Source: Candidatus Accumulibacter phosphatis
GTDB taxonomy: Bacteria; Pseudomonadota; Gammaproteobacteria; Burkholderiales; Rhodocyclaceae
Assembly (NCBI RefSeq): GCF_012939955.1
Contig: NZ_SPMY01000011.1
Location: forward strand, 1 to 64,000
Length of the DNA stretch: 64,000 bases
Direction: 5' to 3'
In this document: positions 55,669 through 64,000 of the stretch, one piece after another
How the letters are laid out: every line of letters begins with the position of its first letter
Position numbering within the stretch: position 1 is the first letter of the stretch
The notes under the pieces: generated by a model
Database searches by the model: none
Told to the model about the DNA's origin: nothing
Seen by the model: only the letters and a program-made list of their open reading frames with translations
Translations under genes and position numbers: made by a program

Positions 55669-56232
55669 ATGAAAACCGTTCATTACTTCCTCCTGGGGAT
55701 TTTCGTCTCGGCAAGCGTCGCCGCGCAAGCAATCTACGAAACGCAAGGCAAGAACGGCCCCGTCTTCTCGGACCTGCCGAGTGAAGGCAGGGACTTGCCG
55801 AGTCCAGGGGCGACCGAGGTGAAACTGCCGCCGCTCAACCTCAGCGACGCACCGCCCGCCGCCCGAGCGGCCCAGCCGACGCCGGCGCCGGTCGGCGCTC
55901 GCTACCAGTCGCTAAGCATCAGCCAGCCAGCCAGCGGCGGCACGATCCATTCGAATACCGGCCAGTTTTCCGTCCAGGTGGCCATCGATCCGGCGCTGCA
56001 GGTCGATCAGGGTGATGTCCTGGTCGTCAGCCTCGACAACTTTGCGCTGCCGAGCACGCGGACAACGCTGCAGTTCGAGATCAGTGCCTCGGAATGGCAG
56101 ACGGCGGCAGCAGATAGTGTCGAACATCAATTGCAGGTCTCGGTAATGGACCGCTCGGGCAAGCTGCTGCTCACCTCCGCGCCGCAGAACTTCTACGCTC
56201 ACCGCGCAACGCAGAGCCACCGCGCGCGATAG
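55669..56232 (+). CDS. Exported DUF4124-type protein
   Basis: The protein of ~187 residues starts MKTVHYFLLGIFVSASVAAQ with a signal peptide, then AIYETQGKNGPVFSDLPSEG, the DUF4124 pattern. A Pro/Ala-rich linker leads to a beta-sandwich-like C-terminal part (ISQPASGGTIHSNTGQFSVQV). It is probably periplasmic. ATG 55669 is chosen for the signal peptide; ATG 55660 is also in frame. Function unknown. Confidence 0.75.
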   Translation: MKTVHYFLLGIFVSASVAAQAIYETQGKNGPVFSDLPSEGRDLPSPGATEVKLPPLNLSDAPPAARAAQPTPAPVGARYQSLSISQPASGGTIHSNTGQFSVQVAIDPALQVDQGDVLVVSLDNFALPSTRTTLQFEISASEWQTAAADSVEHQLQVSVMDRSGKLLLTSAPQNFYAHRATQSHRAR

Positions 56233-56301
56233 ACCGATCCGCCGGCGTAGAAAAGGCGGCGATCGCGCGCTCTCAATATGCCGGCGACCTTACGCCGATG
56301 G

Positions 56302-56308
56302 GTTATAC
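56302..56308 (+). promoter_or_regulatory. Possible -10 box upstream of the GDT1/UPF0016 gene
   Basis: GTTATACTC contains TATACT, about 100 bases before the start at 56411. No good -35 was confirmed and no manganese riboswitch fold was recognised between. Confidence 0.35.
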
Positions 56309-56410
56309 TCGCGCAACCCTCGGGGTGCGAATCATGGCGCGCTCTCATCGTTGCTTGGCCGCAGCCAGGCGGCTTTTCCCGAAACCAGGATCGACCGGCG
56401 GCAAAACCTC

Positions 56411-57037
56411 ATGGAATCTTTGGCATCCCTACTGGGTACTGGCAATCTCGTCGACCTGTCAGCGACCGCGGCAACCAGCTTTGCCCTGATCGCCGCCGCC
56501 GAAATCGGCGACAAGAGCCAGCTGGTGTGCATGACGCTGGCCTCGCGGCACCGCCCGGCGCCGGTGATGCTCGGGGCCCTGGCCGCCTTCTCCTTGCTGA
56601 ATACGCTGGCGGTGGTCTTCGGGGTGGCCATTGCCAACTGGTTACCGCCGTACGTGGTGGGCGCGATCGTCGCCATCCTGTTCGCCCTCTTTGGCCTGCA
56701 CGCCTTGCGCGCCAAAGACGACGAAGACGATGACGAAGTCGAGGAGAAAAGCAGCCATGGCATTTTCTTCACCACCTTCATCTTGCTGACCGTGGCCGAG
56801 TTCGGCGACAAGACGCAACTCGCTGTCGTCGCCCTGAGCAGCACACAGCTTCCAGCCGGCGTCTGGCTCGGCGCCACCCTTGCACTGGTCGCCACCTCAG
56901 CGCTGGGCATCCTGGCTGGTCGCACCCTCCTGAAGAAAATCCCGATCGCGCTGCTCCACCGGATCAGCGGCGCTTTCTTCCTGATCCTGGCGCTGGTCGC
57001 CGCCTGGCAGGCGTACACGGCGTACAGCGGAACGTAG
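56411..57037 (+). CDS. GDT1/UPF0016-family cation (Mn2+/Ca2+) transporter
   Basis: This 208-residue membrane protein has the duplicated signature E-x-G-D-K-S/T in AAAEIGDKSQLV and TVAEFGDKTQLAV, the ion site of the TMEM165/GDT1 family. Six helices are expected, with an acidic loop (AKDDEDDDEVEE) between the halves. It probably exports Mn2+ or exchanges Ca2+ for H+. Start ATG 56411 (MESLASLLGTGN) is chosen over ATG 56351. No regulator or riboswitch was confirmed upstream. Confidence 0.9.
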   Translation: MESLASLLGTGNLVDLSATAATSFALIAAAEIGDKSQLVCMTLASRHRPAPVMLGALAAFSLLNTLAVVFGVAIANWLPPYVVGAIVAILFALFGLHALRAKDDEDDDEVEEKSSHGIFFTTFILLTVAEFGDKTQLAVVALSSTQLPAGVWLGATLALVATSALGILAGRTLLKKIPIALLHRISGAFFLILALVAAWQAYTAYSGT

Positions 57038-57233
57038 CAGCGGGACGGAATAGCGCGCCAGCGCGCGAAATTCGCAGGCCATGGCTGAGCCCGGCTCGGA
57101 GGAAACCGCATTGGCAGGGCTGTTGGCGAGCAGCATTCGCCGGGTTTTCCGAATTGTCTTTCCGCGTTCTGCCGGTTTATCCGGCTCTGGCAAAAAGCTA
57201 TAGTCTCCCACCGCCAAACAAGGAGTGAAGGAA

Positions 57234-57524
57234 ATGACCCAACTGACCATCGTCGCCAACATCCACGCCAAGCCCGATCAAATTGACCTGGTCAAGGCGG
57301 AGCTGGAAAAGCTGCTTCCGATCACGCGCGCCGAAGAAGGCTGCCTGCAATATGACTTGCACCGCGACAACGACAATCCGGCGCATTTCATGTTCTTCGA
57401 GAACTGGGAGTCGCGCGAACTCTGGCAGAAGCACACCGCCGCCCCGCACCTCGCTGCATACAGGGCAGCCACGGACGGCGCCGTTGCAGAACGCACGGTA
57501 ACCGAAATGACCCACATCGGCTGA
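57234..57524 (+). CDS. Antibiotic biosynthesis monooxygenase (ABM/YgiN-like) domain protein
   Basis: This 96-residue small dimeric alpha/beta-barrel protein has TIVANIHAKPDQIDLVKAEL, then REEGCLQYDLH-type sequence (RAEEGCLQYDLHRDNDNP) and FFENWESRELWQKHTAAPHL, typical of ABM quinol monooxygenases. ATG 57234 has AAGGAG eight or so bases upstream. It precedes an MDR oxidoreductase by 28 bases, forming a likely two-gene quinone/redox operon. Confidence 0.9.
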   Translation: MTQLTIVANIHAKPDQIDLVKAELEKLLPITRAEEGCLQYDLHRDNDNPAHFMFFENWESRELWQKHTAAPHLAAYRAATDGAVAERTVTEMTHIG

Positions 57525-57552
57525 GCAGGCTCTCCCACCAGGAGATTCAAGA

Positions 57553-58563
57553 ATGAAAGCTGTTGCGCTTACCCACTATCTTCCCGTCGAGGATGCGAAT
57601 GCATTTCTTGACGTGGACCTGCCCAAGCCGACGGTATCGGGTCGCGATCTGCTGGTCGCGGTGCGTGCGGTATCCATCAACCCGGTCGATACCAAGGTCC
57701 GCAGCCCGAAGGGCAAGGTGGAAGACAGCCCTCGCGTCCTGGGCTGGGATGCCAGCGGGATTGTCGAGGCGGTTGGCCCGGAGGTCACGCTGTTCAAGCC
57801 CGGGGATGAAGTCTATTACGCCGGCGACATTACCCGCTCGGGCTCAAACGCGGAATTTCAGCTGGTTGATGAACGCATTGTCGGATACAAACCGAAGAGT
57901 CTCGGTTTTGCCGAGGCCGCGGCGTTGCCGCTGACGACGATCACCGCCTATGAAGCTTTCTTTGACCGTCTGGGAATCGATCGCGACGGGGCCGACGAGG
58001 GGCAGTCGGTGCTCATCATCGGTGCGGGTGGGGGGGTTGGCTCGATCGGCATTCAGCTTGCCAAGGCGGCCGGGCTGGTCGTCATCGCCACGGCTTCGCG
58101 CCCGGAGACGGAAAGCTGGGTCAGAGCGCTTGGCGCCGATCATGTGGTCAATCACCGCCTGCCGATGGTCGACCAGGTGCGTGCGCTCGGCTTCCAGCAT
58201 GTCGATCACATCGCCATTTTCAATGACATGCGCCATTGGGAAACGGCTGTTGAACTGATTCGGCCGCAAGGGGCGATTGTCACGATTGATGACACGGAGC
58301 TGCCGATGCCGATGGCGGGCATGAAAATGAAGGCTGCCAGCCTGCATTGGGAGTTCATGTTCGCCCGCGCCATGTTCCAGACAGCGGACATGATCGAGCA
58401 GCAGCGCTTGCTGAACTACGTGGCGAACGAAATCGACGCTGGCCGGATTCGCACGACGCTCGCCACCGTTCTCAGCCCGATCAATGCGGAAAACATTCGC
58501 GCCGCGCACGCGCTCATTGAAACAGGGCAGGCGAAAGGCAAGATCGTCGTTCAATCCTTCTGA
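57553..58563 (+). CDS. Zinc-binding alcohol dehydrogenase-like oxidoreductase (quinone-reductase type)
   Basis: This 336-residue MDR protein has GWDASGIVEAVGPEV, FKPGDEVYYAGD, LPLTTITAYEAFFDRL and the Rossmann segment LIIGAGGGVGSIGIQLAKAA. The classical catalytic zinc ligands are absent, as in YhfP/quinone oxidoreductases. NADPH is likely. It follows an ABM gene with AGGAG upstream, so the pair may act on quinones or small electrophiles. Confidence 0.9.
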   Translation: MKAVALTHYLPVEDANAFLDVDLPKPTVSGRDLLVAVRAVSINPVDTKVRSPKGKVEDSPRVLGWDASGIVEAVGPEVTLFKPGDEVYYAGDITRSGSNAEFQLVDERIVGYKPKSLGFAEAAALPLTTITAYEAFFDRLGIDRDGADEGQSVLIIGAGGGVGSIGIQLAKAAGLVVIATASRPETESWVRALGADHVVNHRLPMVDQVRALGFQHVDHIAIFNDMRHWETAVELIRPQGAIVTIDDTELPMPMAGMKMKAASLHWEFMFARAMFQTADMIEQQRLLNYVANEIDAGRIRTTLATVLSPINAENIRAAHALIETGQAKGKIVVQSF

Positions 58564-58601
58564 AATCGATCCCATCTGCTTGCGGAGGGGAAATCAGCAT
58601 A

Positions 58602-58631
58602 GCGTTCGGCCCCTGCAATGGGGCCAAACGC
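58602..58631. terminator. Bidirectional hairpin terminator
   Basis: GCGTT-C-GGCCCC (58602-58613) pairs with GGGGCC-A-AACGC (58620-58631) across a TGCAAT loop. It lies between the plus-strand oxidoreductase and the minus-strand cydB, serving both convergent genes. Confidence 0.75.
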
Positions 58632-58686
58632 CATTCTTGCGCATGAGCGTTGAACCGGCCGGCGGACAAATGCGTCCGCTGCCCGC

Positions 58687-59694
58687 TCAACCGTAGCCGC
58701 CACTCACCTTGCCGCGAAATACCCAGTACACGCCGATGGTGTAGATGGCGATCACCGGCAGCACCACCACGCCGCCGTAGAACAGGAACTGCAGCGAGGC
58801 CTCCGGTGCAGCAGCATTGGCCACGGTGATGGCATAGGGCACCATGTACGGCCAGAACATCACCCCCAGGGTCAGGAAGGCGCTCACGAAAAACAATGCC
58901 GTGCAGGCAAGCGGCCAGGCATCGCGCCGTGCACGCGCAGCCCATGCCGCGCCCAGCAGGGCGACCACGCCGAGCAGCGGAAAAACCCAGCCCCAGGCGC
59001 GGCCAGCCAGATGGCCCTGCGCCACCGCGCCGGTATCGACACTCAGCACCGTGGCAAAGGCCGCGGCGATGATCGCGAAGACAATCACCAGCAGCCAGCC
59101 GATGCGCGCATAGGCCCAGTCGCGCAGCGCACCGTCGCTCTTCAGGACGATCCAGCCGGCGCCGAGCAGTGCATAGCCGAACACCAGGCCGATGCCGGTG
59201 AGCACCGCGAACGGGTGCAGCCAGTCGAAGGAGCCGCCGGCGTACTGGCCGTCGACGACGCGGATGCCGCGCATCATCGCACCGACGGCCGCGCCCTGCA
59301 CGAAGGCGACGACGATCGAGCCGATGAAGAAACCTCCGTCCCACAGCCAGCGCAGGCGCTGGCTGCGGTAACGGAATTCGAAGGCCACGCCGCGGAAGAT
59401 CAGACCGAACAGGAGCAGCAACACCGGGATGTAGAAGGCGCTCAGGAACACCGCATAGACCGTCGGGAAGGTGGCAAAAAGCCCGGCGCCGACGATCACC
59501 AGCCAGGTCTCGTTGCCGTCCCAGAACGGCGCAATGGTGTTCATCATTGACACGCGCTTGGCTTCGTCGGTGGTCGTGCCGAAGAGAATGCCGACGCCCA
59601 GGTCGAAACCGTCGAGAATCACATAGACCATGATCGCCAGGGCGATCACGCCGGCCCAGAACAACGCCAGATCGCTGGCTTGCAGCTCGCTCAT
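58687..59694 (-). CDS. cydB: Cytochrome bd-type (CIO) quinol oxidase subunit II
   Basis: This 335-residue inner-membrane subunit has YVILDGFDLGVGILFG at the start, IAPFWDGNETWLVIVGAGLFATFP and a C-terminal GVYWVFRGKV. It binds quinol-oxidase subunit I but not haem itself. Its start overlaps the cydA stop by four bases (ATGA), so the two are coupled. A short CydX-type subunit was sought downstream and not found. Confidence 0.95.
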   Translation of the reverse strand: MSELQASDLALFWAGVIALAIMVYVILDGFDLGVGILFGTTTDEAKRVSMMNTIAPFWDGNETWLVIVGAGLFATFPTVYAVFLSAFYIPVLLLLFGLIFRGVAFEFRYRSQRLRWLWDGGFFIGSIVVAFVQGAAVGAMMRGIRVVDGQYAGGSFDWLHPFAVLTGIGLVFGYALLGAGWIVLKSDGALRDWAYARIGWLLVIVFAIIAAAFATVLSVDTGAVAQGHLAGRAWGWVFPLLGVVALLGAAWAARARRDAWPLACTALFFVSAFLTLGVMFWPYMVPYAITVANAAAPEASLQFLFYGGVVVLPVIAIYTIGVYWVFRGKVSGGYG

Positions 59695-61106
59695 GGCTGT
59701 TGTCTCCCGGCTCGGCCGGTGGCAGTGTCGGCATGGCCGGCAAAGGCCAGCGGCCGGCTGCCGGTGGCGCCGCGAACAGCTACGGGCGTTGCGTCAGGGC
59801 CTGGGCCATCGCGCAGCAGACTATAGATGTAGTACAGGCCGAAACTGTAAACCACCGCATAGACCAGCACGTAGCCGGCCAGCGAGAAGGCCACGTCGCC
59901 GGTGGTCAGCGACGGGGTGACCGCGTCCCTGGTGCGCAGCAAGCCATAGACTACCCAGGGCTGGCGGCCGACTTCGGCGGTGTACCAGCCGGTGAGAACG
60001 GCAACGAAACCGGTCGGAAACGACAGGTAGGTGCACCACAGGAACCAGCGCTGCGTCTCGAGCTGCCCACGCCAGCGCAGGAAGTTGCCGAACCACGACA
60101 CCGCCAGCATCAGCAGCCCCATGCCGACCATGATGCGAAAGGCGAAGAACGGAATCACTACCGGCGGTCGATCCTCTTTCGGGAAGGATTCGAGCCCGAC
60201 CTCGGCCGATGTCCAGTTGCCCGAGGCGATCATGCTGCCGAGCTTGGGGACGGTGATCGCGAACAGGTTGCGCTCATTGGCCTCGTCGGGCCAGGCGATC
60301 AGCACCTCGCTGGCCGGCTGCTCGTTCTTCCAGCGCGCTTCGATGGCCGCGAACTTGGCTGGCTGATGCTTCAGCACGTACAGCCCGGTCAGGTGGCCGA
60401 AGAACAGTTGCACCGGAATCAGCACCGCCACCAGACCGAGGCCCCAGTGCAGCATGACCCGGCCTTCGTCGCGGTGCACGCCGCGCAAGGTGTACCACGC
60501 ACCGGTGGCGGCCACGCACATGGCACTGGTCAGGAAAGCGGCCAGCAGCATGTGCGGCCAGCGCACCATCTGCACCGGGCCGAGGACGATCTGCATCCAG
60601 TCGGCGGGGACGATCTTGCCGTCGACGATTTCGTGGCCCAGCGGCACCTGCATCCAGCTGTTGTTGGCCAGGATCCAGAACGAGGAGAACATGGTGCCCA
60701 GCGAGACCATGCAGCAGGCGAAGAAATAGAAACGCGGCGACACCCGTTCGCGGCCGAGCAGCATGACGCCGAAGAAAGTGGCTTCGAGCATGAAGGCGGT
60801 GAACGCCTCGTAGCCGAGCAGCGGCCCCTGGATCGAGCCGGTCTTCGCCGCCAGCACGCTCCAGTTGGTGCCGAACTGGAAGGCCATGACGATGCCGGTG
60901 ACCACGCCCATGCCGAAGGAAACGGCGAAGACCTTGATCCAGAAGTCGAAGACGCGCCGGTACAGGGCGTTGCCGGTGAATAGCCGCGCGCCTTCGATGG
61001 TCGCCAACCACGCCGCCAGGCCGATGGTGAAGGCCGGGAAGATGATGTGGAAGCTGATGACGAACGCGAACTGGATGCGCGACAGGATGACGGGGTCGAG
61101 TTCCAT
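59691..61106 (-). CDS. cydA: Cytochrome bd-type (CIO) quinol oxidase subunit I
   Basis: This 471-residue inner-membrane subunit carries the haems and the quinol site. H20 (VISFHIIFPAF) and GRQPWVVYGLLRT are family hallmarks. The region between helices 6 and 7 is short compared with E. coli CydA, pointing to the short-Q-loop, cyanide-insensitive (CioA-like) group. It oxidises ubiquinol with O2 at high affinity. It is co-transcribed with cydB and downstream of an SDR, MFS and GMC gene set. Confidence 0.95.
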   Translation of the reverse strand: MELDPVILSRIQFAFVISFHIIFPAFTIGLAAWLATIEGARLFTGNALYRRVFDFWIKVFAVSFGMGVVTGIVMAFQFGTNWSVLAAKTGSIQGPLLGYEAFTAFMLEATFFGVMLLGRERVSPRFYFFACCMVSLGTMFSSFWILANNSWMQVPLGHEIVDGKIVPADWMQIVLGPVQMVRWPHMLLAAFLTSAMCVAATGAWYTLRGVHRDEGRVMLHWGLGLVAVLIPVQLFFGHLTGLYVLKHQPAKFAAIEARWKNEQPASEVLIAWPDEANERNLFAITVPKLGSMIASGNWTSAEVGLESFPKEDRPPVVIPFFAFRIMVGMGLLMLAVSWFGNFLRWRGQLETQRWFLWCTYLSFPTGFVAVLTGWYTAEVGRQPWVVYGLLRTRDAVTPSLTTGDVAFSLAGYVLVYAVVYSFGLYYIYSLLRDGPGPDATPVAVRGATGSRPLAFAGHADTATGRAGRQQP

Positions 61107-61148
61107 TGCATATTTCTCTATTCGCTAGTGCCGATTGTCCACTCCCCG

Positions 61149-61917
61149 CTAGAGGCCGGGGCTACCCTGCATGATGCCGCCGTCGGCAAAAATGGTGGTC
61201 GCGGTGACGTAACTGGCGCCGTCGCCAGCCAGGAAAGCGACGACGCTGCCGATCTCGGACGGCTGCGCCATGCGCCCGAGGGGGATGGCATCGTCGAGTT
61301 TCTTGAGCAGCGCGGGATCGTTCATGGTGGCCGTATTGATCGGCGTGGCAATGGCGCCCGGACCGACGCCGACGACCAGGATCCCGTGCGGCGCGAGTTC
61401 GACGCCGGCGGTGCGCGTCAGCATGCGCATGCCGCCCTTGGACAGGCAATAGGCTGTGTTGCCGGGCATCGGCCAGTCTTCATGCACCGAGGTGATGTTG
61501 ATGATCCGGCCACCACCGCCCTGCTTGATCATCTGGCGTGCGGCGAGCTGGGTGCCGAAGAAAGCGCTCTTCAGATTGATTGAAAGCACTTTTTTCGTAT
61601 TGCTCCTCGGTGGTGTCGAGGATCGACGAGCGCGTTTCCACGCCGGCGTTGTTGACCATGATGTCCACGCGACCGAAGGCGTCGACGGCGGCGGCAATCA
61701 GCGTTTCCAGCTCGGCCACCTGGCTGACGTCGGCATGCACGCCGATGGCCTGGTCGCCAAGGGCGCGGACCTGCTGTTCCAGCGCTTCGGCAGTCTCGGG
61801 ATGGACCACGTAATCGATGACGATGTTGGCGCCCTGGCGGGCCAGTTCGAGAACAATGGCCAGGCCGATGCCGCTGTTGCCGCCCGTGACTATGGCGACT
61901 TTTCCTTTCAGGTTCAT
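61149..61917 (-). pseudogene. Short-chain dehydrogenase (glucose 1-dehydrogenase-like), split by an extra base in a T6 run
   Basis: The corrected protein of ~255 residues has TGGNSGIGLAIV (nucleotide), NNAGVETRSS, ITSVHEDW (Ser) and YCLSKGGMRM (Y-x-x-x-K). Cofactor preference is not clear. The frame breaks at the T6 run 61590-61595 (A6 on the coding strand). Five bases give EEQYEKVLSINLKSAFFGTQ in frame. It is on the same strand as cydA, with a gap of 42 bases. Confidence 0.87.
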
Positions 61918-61983
61918 GCTCGTCTTCCTTTTCTGAGGGTGATTATTGTTGGCACAAGCTCGCGCAGCCGCGCGCGCGACATT

Positions 61984-63189
61984 TCAGGGCCCGGTCGGCG
62001 TAGCTTGCGGGCCGCGGACGACGAGAACGGCCAGCACCGCCATGCTCAGTGCGACTACCGTCGTCGCGCCGAAAATGACGTTCAGGTCGAGGCCGGCCCG
62101 GCTTTGCAGCGGTCCGACGCCGAATGCGGCGATACCGTAACCGATCTGGTAGAAAGCGATCAGCCCGCCGGCCACCGAAGCGGCGATGCTCGGCAGTTGC
62201 TGCTGGGCGAAGCTGATTGCCAGTGGCAGCAGCGCCGAGCAGCCGAAGCCGGCGAGCGCGAAAGTCGCAATACCGAGCGCCGGACCGCCCTTCGGCAGCA
62301 AGGCGGCGCCGAGCAGAGCGCCAGCGACGACCCACGGCAGGATTTGGCAGCTTCGCTGCGGTGGAAAGAACTTCTCGATGACCGCGAAGAGAATCCGTCC
62401 GGCCGTCACCGCACCCCAAAAGACGGTCAGCGCAAGCGAGGCCATGGTCGCACTGGCACCAAGCTCGCGAGTCATGTACAGCGACGCCCAGTTGCCATTG
62501 ATCGTTTCGCAAACGCCGTACACCAGCGCGAAGGCGGCGAACAGCCAGAAGCGCGCCGGCAAGCTGTTTCGCCCTTCCGCCCCGCCGTGGACGGTCGCCG
62601 GCGCGCCTTCGTTCAAGGGCAGGCGCCGGCTGAAGAGCAGCAGCCCGACGATCGCCACTGCCACGAGCACCGGCAGTCCCCACCAGATTCCCAGGCCGAC
62701 GAACAGCGCCACGAAAAGCGGCGCCAGCGCGGTGCCCAGCCCGAGCAGGGCGTTCAGTGCGAGCACCGCCCGGTCCACCCGCTGCGGGAAAAAGGCCGCG
62801 GCAAAAGTATTCAGCGTCGGCACGGTAAACCCGAAGCCAACTCCCAGAGACGCTGTGGCGACCAGCAGCAACCCATAGGCCAGCGCATGCTGGCGCATGA
62901 GCAGGCTGCTGACGATCAGCAGCGCCATGGCCAGCAGATTGGCGAGCAGGCCGAGCAGGTAGATGCGCTTCGCGCCGAGCCGACGCGCCAGGCCGGCGCC
63001 GAGCAGCGAGGCGGTAATGGCGGTGATCGCCTGCGGCACGAACATGCCCCCGTACTCGGTACTCGAGAGGCCGTAACCAAACTCGTCAGCCCCGGTGAAC
63101 ACCGCGCTGGCCGCCGGGAAGGTGACCAGCGCCACACCCTGCACGACGCCGGCCACATAGACGGCAGCGATCTCGCTACGTTGGGCCAT
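61984..63189 (-). CDS. Major facilitator superfamily transporter
   Basis: This ~401-residue inner-membrane transporter has two six-helix halves: first-half motif GLARRLGAKRIYLLGLLANLLA (the MFS loop 2-3), and the second half starts LPARFWLFAAFALVYGVCETINGNW. The cargo is unknown. ATG 63189 (MAQRSEIAAVY) is preferred over GTG 63198. It lies 12 bases after the GMC gene and shares its operon. Confidence 0.88.
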   Translation of the reverse strand: MAQRSEIAAVYVAGVVQGVALVTFPAASAVFTGADEFGYGLSSTEYGGMFVPQAITAITASLLGAGLARRLGAKRIYLLGLLANLLAMALLIVSSLLMRQHALAYGLLLVATASLGVGFGFTVPTLNTFAAAFFPQRVDRAVLALNALLGLGTALAPLFVALFVGLGIWWGLPVLVAVAIVGLLLFSRRLPLNEGAPATVHGGAEGRNSLPARFWLFAAFALVYGVCETINGNWASLYMTRELGASATMASLALTVFWGAVTAGRILFAVIEKFFPPQRSCQILPWVVAGALLGAALLPKGGPALGIATFALAGFGCSALLPLAISFAQQQLPSIAASVAGGLIAFYQIGYGIAAFGVGPLQSRAGLDLNVIFGATTVVALSMAVLAVLVVRGPQATPTGP

Positions 63190-63201
63190 CGCCACCACCG
63201 C

Positions 63202-64000
63202 TCAGCGCAGACGTTCGAGCAGGTGGTCGCCGACGCGCAGGGCGTTGGCGATTGCCGTCAGCGAGGGGTTGACCGCGCCGATGCTGGGAAAGAAGCTGGT
63301 GTCCACGACATAGAGGTTATCGACTTCGTGTGCCTTGCAGTTCACGTCGAGGACCGAGTTGGCGGGATCGCTGCCGAAGCGGCAGGTGCCCGCCTGATGG
63401 GCGACACCGGCGATCGGAATGTGTTTCCCGAAGTAGAGATTGTTCGGAATCAGGTGCGAGTGCATGTCCATGTGTTCGAGCATCGACTGCAGTTTATGGC
63501 GCAGGCGATCGAGTGGCTCGAGGTTGGTGAACTCGTAGTGCAGCTTGATCGCGCCCTGCGCATTCAAGGTCACACGGTTCTGCGGCAGGCCCAGGTCTTC
63601 GCTGGTCAGCCAGAAATCCACCGCGTGCCTGGCCATCTGATCGAGCGTGAAACCCGGTGCAAAACTCGGTGCGTCTTCCCTGAACATCGGCCCCTTGGAC
63701 TTGCCGAGCATCTGGATGTTGCCGAGCGGAAACTCGTAATCGCTTGCGCCAAGGTAGAAATCGTTGATGGTCAGCGTTTTCTGAAACTCGGTGTTGTTTT
63801 CGCGTCGGGAGAGCGCGACCAGGGCAATGGCGTTGTGGAACATGTAATGGCGGCCGACCATGTCCGAGCCGTTGGCCAGACCACGCGGATGTTTCGCGTC
63901 GGCCGACATCAACAATAGCCGCGCCGAGTTGGCTGCGCCACAGGAAACGACGACCACTCCGGCAGTGAATTCCTCGCGCCGGCCGTCGCGGTCAACGACG
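63202..64000 (-). CDS. GMC oxidoreductase, C-terminal part (continues past the window)
   Basis: The frame is open to the window edge. The visible ~265 residues include VVVSCGAANSARLLL, MVGRHYMFHN and the C-terminal catalytic pair in HQAGTCRFGSDP (His) and GAVNPSLTAIANALRVGDHLL (Asn), typical of FAD-dependent glucose-methanol-choline oxidoreductases of the membrane-dehydrogenase type. Its position next to the SDR and quinol oxidase suggests a sugar/alcohol dehydrogenase passing electrons to the quinol pool. This is inference only. Confidence 0.92.
   Translation of the reverse strand, partial: VVDRDGRREEFTAGVVVVSCGAANSARLLLMSADAKHPRGLANGSDMVGRHYMFHNAIALVALSRRENNTEFQKTLTINDFYLGASDYEFPLGNIQMLGKSKGPMFREDAPSFAPGFTLDQMARHAVDFWLTSEDLGLPQNRVTLNAQGAIKLHYEFTNLEPLDRLRHKLQSMLEHMDMHSHLIPNNLYFGKHIPIAGVAHQAGTCRFGSDPANSVLDVNCKAHEVDNLYVVDTSFFPSIGAVNPSLTAIANALRVGDHLLERLR

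Noticed and set aside
56233-56410. Possible yybP-ykoY manganese riboswitch before the GDT1-family gene
   Set aside because: The conserved AGGGGAGUAG-type core and companion segment were looked for and not found.
61456-63918. Long plus-strand open frame opposite SDR, MFS and GMC genes
   Set aside because: Antisense to three well-supported genes; no recognisable domain.

Overview
The window looks like a chromosomal contig from a high-GC betaproteobacterium, most likely Rhodocyclales and possibly a Candidatus Accumulibacter-type polyphosphate/PHA organism. This is an inference from gene content, not from a marker gene: class I and class III PHA synthases, a PHA-linked thiolase/dehydrogenase operon, PPK2, a PEP-CTERM exported protein, NAD-dependent formate dehydrogenase and short hairpin repeats. 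No rRNA, tRNA or CRISPR was seen.

Layout. 1-5,210 is a mobile-DNA graveyard: the 3' part of a group IIC-attC type intron sitting in an integron attC R' box, two plus-strand gene cassettes (a hypothetical gene with a good attC, then a YCII-like gene), remnants of at least three IS91-family/tyrosine-recombinase elements, and a RelE/ParE toxin-antitoxin pair placed like a minus-strand cassette. Two IS91 remnants end in the same 55-bp attC-like palindrome. No integron integrase is in view. 5,256-10,365 is a formate dehydrogenase operon (fused FdsG-FdsB, FdsA, DUF1499 protein). 10.4-19.4 kb holds a hemerythrin-GGDEF protein, a PEP-CTERM protein, tpiA and pgk, a NodU-type carbamoyltransferase, a small phosphatase and hydroxypyruvate isomerase. 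19.7-27.5 kb is a PHA island: phaC/phaE (class III), two MaoC-like proteins, a thiolase and an SDR on the minus strand, divergent from a class I phaC. 27.7-41.4 kb carries fadH, a TetR regulator, a GNAT enzyme, EgtB, an MDR oxidoreductase, a CoA-transferase/acyl-CoA dehydrogenase pair and a gutted MmeI-like restriction-methylase gene. 41.4-54.1 kb holds an ion-channel-like protein, an APC permease plus SulP transporter bracketed by ~250-bp inverted repeats, PPK2, a P-type H+-ATPase, a parvulin lipoprotein, a secreted HAD phosphatase and an arylsulfatase. 54.5-58.6 kb contains small genes, including a 43-residue CcoQ-like protein and a GDT1/UPF0016 transporter. 58.7-64.0 kb is a minus-strand cluster: bd/CIO-type oxidase (cydB, cydA), SDR, MFS and the C-terminal part of a GMC oxidoreductase.

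How the genes fit together. The thiolase, SDR, MaoC proteins, PhaE/PhaC and FadH form an acyl-CoA/PHA storage module. PPK2 and the proton ATPase suggest polyphosphate and proton-gradient management. FdsABG feeds electrons from formate to NADH, while the CIO-type oxidase drains the quinol pool, perhaps supplied by the adjacent GMC/SDR dehydrogenases.

Quality caveat. Seven genes are split by what looks like one extra base in a homopolymer run (PEP-CTERM gene, pgk, class I phaC, GNAT, the restriction gene, parvulin, SDR). These look like sequence or assembly errors rather than real pseudogenes; corrected spans are given. The IS91 and restriction-methylase lesions include real internal deletions.
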